A stretch of 64,000 nt of DNA from Synaphobranchus kaupii (lineage: Eukaryota; Chordata; Actinopteri; Anguilliformes; Synaphobranchidae), in the NCBI GenBank assembly GCA_029718625.1, contig JAINUF010000028.1, positions 1,112,328 through 1,176,327 of the forward strand. Reading direction: 5' to 3'. Under the pieces are notes generated by a model that searched no databases, was not told the origin of the DNA, and saw nothing but the letters and a program-made list of their open reading frames with translations. Positions within the stretch are counted from its first letter, which is position 1. Each line of letters starts with the position of its first letter. Positions 11,101 through 19,100 of the stretch are shown here, in pieces. The translations under genes and the position numbers were made by a program.

Positions 11101-13669
11101 CTGCACAGGACCGCAGCCCCTAAATACAGAGCCGGGCAGCAGGTCTGGCTTTCCACATCCAACATTTCCCTTCCCTCCTCCTCTAAGAAACTTCGGCCCC
11201 GGTTTATTGGTCCCTTCCCTGTTGTTTGTCTCATTAACCCGGTTTCCGTTAAACTCTCCCTCCCTTCCTCCCTCAAGGTCTACCCCGTTTTTCATGTGTC
11301 ACAGATCAAGCCTGTCGCCTCCAGCCCCCTCAGTGCCCCTACCCTCCCTCCTCCACCCGTCCGGGTCATCGACAACGCCCCGGCCTACACGGTGGACCGC
11401 ATTATCGACATCCGCCGTAAGGGTCGGGGTTTTCAATACCTCGTGGACTGGGAGGGGTATGGTCCTGAGGAGCGGTCGTGGCTCCACAGGAGCCTCATCC
11501 TGGATCAATCATTGATCCAGGATTTCCACAGTCGCTTCCCTCTCAAGACCAGGCCGCCAGGTACGCCAGGGGGCGTACGTTGAGGGGGGGGGGTACTGTA
11601 ATGTTCCGCTCCCTTCCTGTTCGTTTTCTGTATATTCCTGTTTTCCCTCCGTGTCATGTTGGATCCTTTTGTCCGTGTTTTCCCCGCTGCTGTGGTCTGG
11701 GCGTTTCCTTCTCTGTCTTGTTCGTCTGGTTGTCTTACTTCCGCCTTTTCACTCCGTCCCCCCTCGTTGCATGCATTTCCTCACCTGGTGTTTCTTAATC
11801 ACTCCCGTTTATTTTCCACACCTGTTCCTTGTTTAGTTCTGTCATTAACCTCACTATTTATTCCTTCGGCTGGCTGCCAGTCGGCGCCAGTTCGTTAACT
11901 ATCGTCACGCGGTGTTAATGCTCGTTGTTTGCCTGGTCGCGTTCAAAGAACTACTCGCTTGGTTGTGGGATATTATCCCCTTGCAGCTAGAGTTCCGCTC
12001 CTAACTACAGTCTGGTAGTTATCCTCCAAGTCATTTCTTGTTGTACATGCAGCTAACCTGTTTCCCCTCTCCTCCATCTAACCCAGCTCCCATTCTCCCG
12101 TGGCAGTGTTCGTTTCCCCCCGTTTTCGTTGTGTGTGTTGCGGTACCTCCACCTCCAGCTCGTGTAGGCTCCGGGTTGGCGTGTTACCTGGCTACCCTCC
12201 AGTTGTTCCTGTCCGGCCGAAGAAGCCAACTAGTTCTTCGGTTCCGGTTCCGGGAGCTCTGGAGACCAGTCAGCTCCTTCCGGACCTACCGCAGCTACGC
12301 CACACTACCCAGCCCTGCCGTGCTTCACCAACCACCTACCTCTCAAGCCCTGCACCTCCGTGAGAACCTCCCGGTCATTTCCGTGCCTTCCCTTGCACTA
12401 ACCCCACCTGCTTTGTTTTGTTCTGTACCGGTGCAGTCATTCCGGTCCAGTTCCTGTCCTGCCGTAGTGAGCCGCTCCCCAGCTAGTCCAGTCCAGTCCA
12501 GGTGTGAGCCGTGCACCTACCTGTCCAGTCCAGTTCCGGTTTGGAACAATCCGTTCCAGACCCTGCTTCCCGTGTGGACCTCCCGGTCCAGTTCCAGTCC
12601 AGTCCAGTTCCGGTTTGGAACAAATCCGTTCCAGACCCTGATTCCAGTGTGACCTCCCGGTCCAGTTCCAGTCCTGTCCAGTTCCGGTTTGGAACAAATC
12701 CGTTCCAGACCCTGATTCCAGTGTGGACCTCCCGGTCCAGTTCCAGTCCAGTCCAGTTCCGGTTTGGAACACACCCGTTCCAGATCCTGATTCCAGTGTG
12801 GACCTCCCGGTCCAGTTCCAGTCCAGTCCAGTTCCGGTTTGGAACATTCCGTTCCAGATCCTGATTCCCAAAGTGGACCTCCCGGTCCAGTTCCAGTCCA
12901 GTCCAGTTCCGGCTTGGAACGAACGTTCCAGACCTGCCAGCCCAGCTCCGGCTTGGAGCAGCCCGTCCCGGGCTTCCTTGCTGTTCCAGCGTAATATTGT
13001 GTATTGCCTTTTCTGTACAGTGTTGGGACTACCCCAACACTTAATTTAATAAACCCCCCTTTTTGTGAATCTGTCTCCTGGTCGTTGCACTTGGGTTCGT
13101 CTCGTTCCGGGTTCGTAACAAATACTTTTATAGGCAGGCCTAGTTTTTGCAAGTTGGAATTAAGGACTTATAGACAGCGCTCTGTAGGCTATGCGTGAGT
13201 AACTTGGCTTTTTTTTTTTTACGTCGGAGACGTTTTTGTTCAGATATAATTAAATATTAAAAATGTCTGAGTAACTGCCTGGCATTGACATATAAAACCA
13301 TGTCATTGTTAAATGCAATATGAAAATATGAACCTTTTGATAATTAATTATAATAGTAGCAATCTATGTAACACTCCTTAATTAATAATGTTTATTTTTT
13401 AATAGAAATGGGTTACTTTTTAATACTTTAGATTTTTTGGGTTTCTTTCCCATGTGTTAACACATATTTTAGTCTTCAATAGTTAAATAAAGTAATAATT
13501 TCTCCATTACAATATTGTTCTGCCATCAATCATTTGCTAAATTTTTTTGTAAGATTTATATAAATATATAAATGTATGATTAAGGCAGAAAGAGGGACTC
13601 ACCCTCAGATGAAAGTCTGGCACAGAATCCTGATATCCACACCAGGGTCCACCACAGTACCATCCCCAT
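1161..13669 (-). CDS. Gene 0: long-tail LAG3/CD4-like receptor, 5' half only (signal, D1, D2)
   Basis: Three exons lie in the window: 13603-13669 (signal peptide [17 protein letters not shown] plus a few residues, ATG in a good Kozak context), 1944-2255 (D1) and 1161-1421 (D2). Each has consensus acceptor and donor sites and phase-1 boundaries. D3, D4, membrane and tail exons would lie left of base 1. D1 and D2 encode the same residues as gene II, so this is taken to be the long-tail type, but its tail is not visible. D1 has no cysteine. D2 has the C...W...C core (MSCEVS, LDWERD, YSCTLQW). Intron 1 is 11.3 kb because it contains LTR-A (5732-13120) in the opposite orientation and the small plus-strand gene. 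Exon structure is well supported; the LAG3 assignment is inference from domain order and motifs. Confidence 0.7.
2797..2881 (+). repeat. SINE/LINE 3' tail inserted only in unit 1
   Basis: About 85 bp containing GTCGCTTTGGATAAAAGTGT and an A/T-rich TAATATAATA tail is present here and absent at the matching site in unit 2 (near 48100). The GTCGCTTTGGATAAA motif is the familiar 3' end of teleost retroposons. The empty site shows this is an insertion made, or lost, after the duplication. Confidence 0.65.
2953..3003. other. Cluster of three adjacent perfect hairpins
   Basis: Three stems follow one another without gaps: GGATGGC/GCCATCC with a 6-nt loop (2954-2973), CGCCAAG/CTTGGCG with a 6-nt loop (2973-2992), and the palindrome GGGGCATGCCCC (2992-3003). 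An outer AGGTATG/CATACCT pair (2961-2967 with 3002-3008) can alternatively close a three-way junction. It is kept exactly in unit 2 at 48171-48221. Function unknown; possibly a transposon-end remnant or a structured element. Confidence 0.6.
3205..3222. repeat. (CTT)n microsatellite, short allele
   Basis: About six CTT units. The matching locus in unit 2 (48423-48465) has about fourteen. Confidence 0.9.
3260..3462 (+). promoter_or_regulatory. Likely promoter of the small plus-strand gene
   Basis: A 31-bp direct duplication contains GGGGCTTACAGCTTGCTGGG twice, each followed by a G-rich box. The second ends in GGGCGGGGCT (Sp1-type GC box), followed by an NRF1-like GTGCGCATGCGG, then 5'UTR-like sequence into the ATG at 3463. 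There is no TATA box. The motif combination suggests a broadly active promoter. Kept in unit 2 at about 48510-48704. Confidence 0.5.
3463..4394 (+). CDS. Small two-exon gene with paired cysteines, 60 residues (unit 1 copy)
   Basis: Exon 1 (3463-3480) encodes MASSEK and ends at a GTAAGT donor. Exon 2 (4230-4394) follows a strong polypyrimidine/CAG acceptor and stays in frame to a TAA stop, with AATAAA at 4404. The product contains KCTSC and, seven residues later, CPFC, a possible zinc-binding C-x2-C pair, and no membrane segment. It lies antisense in intron 1 of gene 0. It resembles the start of a multi-copy fish zinc-finger-like family and may be a truncated member; this is from recall and unchecked. 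The protein is unchanged in unit 2, but the units are too recent for that to prove constraint. Confidence 0.45.
4411..5731. other. Intron 1 sequence of gene 0, no gene seen
   Basis: AT-rich sequence with an (ATT)n microsatellite at 5069-5117. No splice-supported exon was found on either strand. It ends with the AATAC target duplication (5727-5731) of LTR-A. Confidence 0.6.
5069..5117. repeat. (ATT)n microsatellite
   Basis: About 16 ATT units followed by ATTTATTGATTTATTTATTT. The same repeat is at 50321-50369 in unit 2 with similar length. Confidence 0.9.
5732..7255 (+). repeat. 5' LTR of LTR-A
   Basis: 1524 bp, TG...CA ends. Between about 6640 and 7075 it contains six copies of a 75-bp unit built from GTTCCAGTCC words. 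Near the 3' end a GTGTTGGG/CCCCAACAC hairpin is followed by AATAAA (7183-7188), a likely polyadenylation region. Confidence 0.95.
7276..8238 (+). pseudogene. gag: gag of LTR-A, interrupted by a stop codon
   Basis: Capsid/nucleocapsid gene of the element, starting [13 protein letters not shown] 21 bp after the LTR. Codon 139 is TAA (7690-7692), where LTR-B has CAA (Gln). The frame then continues to its normal end. The C-terminal zinc knuckle C-x2-C-x4-H-x4-C ([14 protein letters not shown]) is present, so only the nonsense change prevents a full-length product. Translation would stop within the capsid region. Confidence 0.92.
8226..8271 (+). promoter_or_regulatory. -1 ribosomal frameshift signal of LTR-A
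   Basis: The slippery heptamer C CCA AAA (8226-8232) lies in gag phase, six bases before the gag stop. A 5-nt spacer leads into a stem GGCTCG/CGAGCC enclosing CAGTT/AACTG. The layout is the same as in LTR-B. Confidence 0.75.
8229..11583 (+). pseudogene. pol: pol of LTR-A, frameshifted between protease and reverse transcriptase
   Basis: Domains in order: aspartic protease (IDSGAD), reverse transcriptase (YIDD), RNase H, integrase with HHCC-like zinc region and D,D,E residues (VDF, SDRGPQF, GQAERAN), and a C-terminal chromodomain ([15 protein letters not shown]). Compared with LTR-B it lacks two bases at about 8901-8904 (CTCC versus CTCTCC), which takes protease and reverse transcriptase out of phase. 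The coding stretch is exactly 2 bp shorter than in LTR-B; no other lesion was seen. Confidence 0.92.
11597..13120 (+). repeat. 3' LTR of LTR-A
   Basis: Same length as the 5' LTR (offset 5865) and no difference noticed along its length. Preceded by a G-rich purine tract. Confidence 0.95.
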
Positions 13670-13830
13670 GGCTTATGCCCTATGCAGCACTGGATACTGA
13701 TATCGAGCCTTTTTACCAGTTACGTATACTTCACAGGAAATGGCTGAACAAAGAGGAACTACAAACTGTTCTGGCTAAGCTGTGTTCTGCAATAGTTTGC
13801 ACAAGCTAACTATGACTCTGTTTTCTTGAC
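13670..13830 (-). promoter_or_regulatory. Promoter region of gene 0 with ETS-like site
   Basis: AAAGAGGAACT at 13750-13760, about 80 bp upstream of the ATG, resembles a PU.1/ETS site; GGAAA lies nearby at 13737. The short-tail genes have the fuller AAAAGAGGAAGT at the same place. No clear TATA box. Confidence 0.4.
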
Positions 13831-13924
13831 TGTGCTCAGTACTATGATATTTGTGTCGCTTGAAGCGCAAAGAACTTGCATTTAACATGTTTACTTCGGG
13901 TTATAGAACAACATATTCGACAGA

Positions 13925-14330
13925 CCACTGAAGCCTCAGTCAAAACTTTAGATGAACACAATGATGCTCCATCATCTGACATACTGCTTGATAAACTGGG
14001 TACAAGCAAGCCAAATCCCATTGAAATCCATTGCTTCTGTGTACAAACAAGCCCTTACTGTTCTGGACAGAAAGCGAAATAGCCATCACCACTGCTATGT
14101 CCTACGAACGCACAACTTGCTGAGCTGGGAAAACACCGTAAAACAGTGCAGATGTTTGTCTTCTTTATAAAACTCTGAATGGCCCCGCCCCCTCAGCATC
14201 TTAGTTAAGCAGAAATCTACTAACAGCTCAAGCAGGTGTGCAGTTAGGCTGCATAGTTACAGGAAGGAAAAGTGTTTTTAGCAACTCAGTTTCAACCACA
14301 CTGCCACCATATACAAACTTGCACAACATA
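13925..14330 (+). mobile_element. LINE reverse-transcriptase C-terminal remnant
   Basis: Conceptual translation, broken by frameshifts, gives SHHHCYVLRTHNLLSWENT and then YKTLNGPAPPPLS, the conserved C-terminal part of CR1/L2-like non-LTR reverse transcriptases of fish. It contains stops and indels and is not functional. Related copies lie at 22880-23260, 51780-52280 and 61590-61990, each upstream of a receptor gene. Confidence 0.55.
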
Positions 14331-15989
14331 TCGCTTCTTTGCCATTTCACTTAGGCCATGACTATACTTTAGTGTCTTTAGTGTCTCCTGTTTATTTTGT
14401 AGTTGTTTTATTTGTTTGATCATGATGTCTCATGTTGATTGCAGCAGCGTCCCGTCACTCATCACTATTGGGTTCAAATGTATTTGTATTAAGTCTGTTT
14501 CCTAAGTTCAGCAGTAATCTTAGTCCTTTGGAAGTTGTTGGGGCTCCTCGAGCATGTTATTGTTCAGTCACACTGTTAGTGTCAGTCAGCAGAGAACTCA
14601 GGATCCCTATCAAACGTTATTTTTACATCCCTCCTCGCATCTCAAATAGAAGGGGGTATATTACTGTGTTTAGCTGCTTAGTAATTGTGAACTGAGGAAT
14701 GTCATTGTGAAGTTTTCACCCAAGCAGGATGGGTTGCTTTGATATGTTATTAATTTTGGGATATTGCCATTTGCAGTGCACTTCTCACAGAAAAGTGTAA
14801 CTGACTGAAATGGACATGATGGAATTATCAGGGCAAAGGGGCGGTGCTAATTGTCCTTGTCATGTAAAGGAACAGAAAAACAAATAGAAAATCATGAAAA
14901 CCTGTTTTATTTTGACAGTGCTTTTTGTAGAGGTTATGCCCAGCTATTTCCTACTAAGAGAAAATAAACTCACAAAAGCCTCAAGAATAAACAGGTAAAA
15001 ACAAGCAGGTATTATACATATACCAAAAATTAAACAACAATCAGAGAAAGAATGCAAAAACTAAATGATTCTAAAATGAAACATGAATCTAAAATAAAAC
15101 AATGTCTTCCAGAGTGGCAGATGTAATAAGATGCAGCCATTATGTCTGTTAAACATTGACAAGCACTGATACTGGTTCTTTAAAATGAAAATATTATACA
15201 TTTAGCAATTTGCCCTTTATGTCTTTGAAAAAATTGCCCTTTATGTCTGAAAAATTTATTAAAAATATTATAAATAAGTATCTTTAATCTCCAACTTTTA
15301 ACCTCCAACTCAAATTTTTAAAAATAAATTTGATACTGAAATGTTAGTTTCCTTTGCTGCTCAGTGAATTGTGTTGGCAGCCTGGACGTACTTAATCTGT
15401 CTGCTTTACAGGTGTTTTGCACTGAAACTTTGAGTTTAAACTGAATGGGCTGAGTGTGTCCAGATCCCTTAGCACAGTGTAAAGACTTATTTGTCTGCAT
15501 CAATGAGAGCTGTCCATAGGAGGGAAGCTCTCCATTGCATTGGTCCTCCAGGGCTTTGCTGCTCTAATCACTCCACAGGCTGGGTTGACTCTTGGGTTTC
15601 AGGTTCACCTGCAACAGTGGAAGTGGAGAAATGTTCAGTCTTTATCACACAGCCATTCTTGGTCAAACCTGGAAACGGTGACATTAAAAATCACAAACTG
15701 TAATTTATACTTGCTGGCTTTGAGTGTTCTAGTGCTGTATGTGGCTGGATTTGATTTTATTTCTACATTTTTTCTTTATTGGATGATTACTGATGTTCAT
15801 TTTCATATTCTGATGTGTCTAACATAACATCCTAATATATTTATACGATTTAGCCCACACAGAACCACAATCTGTTCATTTATGCAAGTCCTCTTTCTGC
15901 CTAAATCATACATTTATATATTTATATGAACTTAAGAATTAAAAGGGCAGAGACTGTCTCTAGTGATAAGATTCTTTGAACCGTTGGTT
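14331..15989. other. 3' flank/3'UTR of gene I
   Basis: No coding exon is supported. About 14440-15100 is clearly related to 24710-25370, the 3' flank of gene II, which shows that the short-tail and long-tail genes arose as whole-gene duplicates. AT-rich sequence with several minus-strand AATAAA candidates lies between 15,100 and 15,800. Confidence 0.6.
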
Positions 15990-16171
15990 TCAGTACCACG
16001 GTCCCCTGTCTTCATTCAAAACTGAAAGATGTTGAGTACTTGGCTGTTGTGTCCCAGTGCTAGTGTCCTCGGTTTGTGGCCTTCTCCTGTAGTACCACAG
16101 CAGTACTTTCAGCATCCCCAGGGTGGCCAGCACTACAATCACCACCCTGACCACTGTCTCAGTGCTCCACC
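15990..16171 (-). CDS. Membrane and tail exon of gene I
   Basis: The exon starts after a CTCACACAG acceptor with GWSTETVVRVV, continues through the lysine-containing hydrophobic stretch and reads to TGA. The tail ends HLSVLNEDRGPWY. The only tail tyrosine is the last residue, so no ITIM, ITSM or ITAM can form. Confidence 0.8.
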
Positions 16172-19100
16172 CTGTGTGAGAGGGAACACATATGGTTAGT
16201 GTGTCTGATGTAGTCTGTTCTCAGATTCAAGCTATCACAAAAAACGAGACCAATTTAATACAAAGAGCAACACCACTTTACATTTCAAATATGCTATAAG
16301 TGGACTGTCATTTCTGCAATCACTAGGCCACAGGAGTGACAGAAGTATTAATGCTCAGTTGAACTCTGTATTGAACTCTGCTTCTCTCCCATTGTGGGTT
16401 GAATTCAGATGTTTGTTTTAGCCTTAAATCAGCTCATAGAGGTGGTTGGAGGTTTTTACCTGTCTTTATCTCTTGGGGTTCAGTGATGGGCGTTGTTGGC
16501 AGAGTGAGGTGCAGGGAGACCTGTGCTCTGAGCATGCTCTCTGTGAACACCACACAGGCCCAGTGCAGCTGGTCTTCACTGAGGCCCAACAGGGTGAGAT
16601 TCAGTATCCTGTTTGGGTGTCCCTCTCTCAGGACTTCCTGTTTTATGAGCTCCCCCCTGCCCCCCCTCATCCACAGCCAGGCCAGAGTCACAGAGCCAAT
16701 CACCTGCGATATCTCACAGTTCAGCACAACTGACTGATTCCTGTATGGACCACCAGGGGGCACTGTTGAGACTGAAAGAGAGAATTTGTACATGGATTAT
16801 TTATTTATTTATAATTTTTATGCAGATATCATCATTATTACACTCGCGCGCGTAGCGCAAGCCAGAGGTATTGTTTTCGCTACTGTCTGTGCGTGTGTCT
16901 GTCTGTGTTTATGTCCCTATCATCCATGACTCAAACAATTCTACTCCGCTTGTGAAACTTTGTGGAAATGTTTGGGCATTGACCTGAATCTTGAATTTTT
17001 TTCCCCAATTGGTCAATGCCCGAGTTCACAGTGCAAGATCACAGTTTTAGCCCCATGCGTGGATGTAGCATCTCTCTGAGTGCTCTTCTAGTTAGTAATG
17101 AAGTGCCTGTAAAATGCACTACCTCTATCACTTTGGAACAGAAAGATTTCTGTTGCTTCCTGTTTGCTGATGGCTGTAGTCTATTACATGTATTACATGT
17201 TTACAAATAATAACTCACACAATGGTAGCTCCTGATAGTTTTTTATATATTTATTCCATGATAAAAATATTTATATTAATTATCTTTGACTCAATGCCAG
17301 GAAAATAAGATGGGCATGTGTACACTGGATTAGCCTACTTGTCGTCTGTTGTTTGACACAGAATATTGTGAAAACTGTTGATTTAAGAAGCAACATGTTC
17401 AAGTACACTGGTATAATGTTATAAATATTTTCAATGTAAAAAAAAATGTCAGGTTACAATGCACTGTAATAAAACTAGCTAAATCTAGGTCTGCAAGATA
17501 ACAAACTCTATTCCACAGCAATGCTACCCAATATTTCCTAAATGTAACTTGGGCCTGTGTTTTTTCATCTTACCATCTGAACAGAATAATATATCTACCA
17601 TCCCAATTTCATCAGTTCTTTAAATTGTCTAAGCTTATACTAAACTTGTACTGCACACTTACCCTGAATAGTTACCAGAGTTATCGAGGCCACCAGACTG
17701 TTTTCATAATAACAGATGTACCTTCCACAGTCTCCAAACTTCAGTGGTGAGATTCTCAGAGGAAAATTAACTCCATCATAGACCTCAGATGAGAATCTCT
17801 CTCTGTCTATCTCCATGGAAATCAAACCAGTCTTGTTATTTTCAGCTGAGGTCACAAGGATAGCATCTGGGCTTAGCAGTGGAACTCTGAACCAAGAAGC
17901 TTTACTGTATGAGCTCCGTGAATGACAGATTAGCATCACCTCACTGCTGTTGAAACTTCCTCTGTACAGAGTGTGATGTGTGTCAAATGTACCTGAAGAA
18001 CAAAGTTGTGGTTAGAATGATGTTCTGCACAGTGCGATACACATATTGCTACTGCTACAGGTAGTGAGCAACACATGGAGAAAAAACTAACAATGTGAAA
18101 GTCAATCAGCTCACAGTGAGTTTGTGGAAGAGGAAAACTCAGGCCTCCTATTCCTTGAAAAATATCCCACCTCTCACAGGCATGAAAACTGTAGTTATAG
18201 GCAGCCCGGCAGGTCCGTTTTTGTGCATGGCATGCTGGTATGTTATTGGCTTAACTAATGGGTGAGTCATACATACTTACGGTATGGTAGCCTCTACTTT
18301 GCGTTTATATTTTGTCCCCTTGTTTACTCTGTTTCTCTGTTCTATTTTTATGCAGTACATTTGTCTCAGATGGAAACATGCATGCACTGTTTGTAGAGCT
18401 TTCAACATAAACATGTTAAAATACTTAATGTGTCATTTTTTTTAAACAAACACACATGTTGTGATTTCAATAGTGAGGCTGTTTTCTTATTTTTTTGTCA
18501 CCCAACGTGGGGCGGAGTGTATCCAATTCCAACCCTAATTTAGAATATCCAGTTAGTATTTACTGCTGTGCATGCGGTCCACTGGCCCCCTCCCCTACAC
18601 TGGGGATTGTGAAAGCGATCAGATGCGGACCCCTACCCGATTGCTCCCTCTCATACCCTGGGCGACACACTTGCCAGTTCTGGCACAGTCCGGATTAGAT
18701 CTGAGGCTGTAGGGCTCATCCCTGCACCACAGAGTGGTAGTTTAACCGAATGAACCACCCAGCAGCCCTTCAATAGCTAGTTAACCCAATAAATATCTGT
18801 TCTGGTGAATGATGAGGAAGCCAGGTAATCAGGAAGGGCCTTTGATTGGAATTTGCTTTGTCCATTTTTGTTTTGTTTGCAGACCTTGCAGCACATAGCA
18901 GCATTCTTACTTAATATGCAAGTAAACATCTACTATACTGGAGTCTTAATGTGACTAGGGCCGTATTAACTTGGATTTATATTTAGTCTTAATATATTAA
19001 GTGCTTCACAGTCACAGTAGCCTATTGCTCGTGAAAAAAAACCATATGCATAGTCACATACCTTGGAAGACTTTAAGTGTTTTGGGAACGCTGAAAATAA

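Larger units (their letters stand above)
5732..13120 (+). mobile_element. LTR-A: Ty3/gypsy chromovirus-type retrotransposon, recent but defective
   Basis: A complete element of 7389 bp: 5' LTR 5732-7255, gag, pol, G-rich polypurine tract 11582-11593, 3' LTR 11597-13120. LTRs begin TGTAATG and end GTAACA. The 5-bp target duplication AATAC is at 5727-5731 and 13121-13125. The matching site in unit 2 (near 50985) is empty. The two LTRs appear identical over 1524 bp, so the insertion is very recent, yet gag has a premature stop and pol a 2-bp deletion. It lies antisense in intron 1 of gene 0. Confidence 0.97.

Noticed and set aside
15570..15632. Possible extra tail exon of gene I reading GEPETQESTQPVE then stop
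   Set aside because: The membrane exon already reads to a stop at 15990; no donor precedes that stop. It may be a relic of an older tail.
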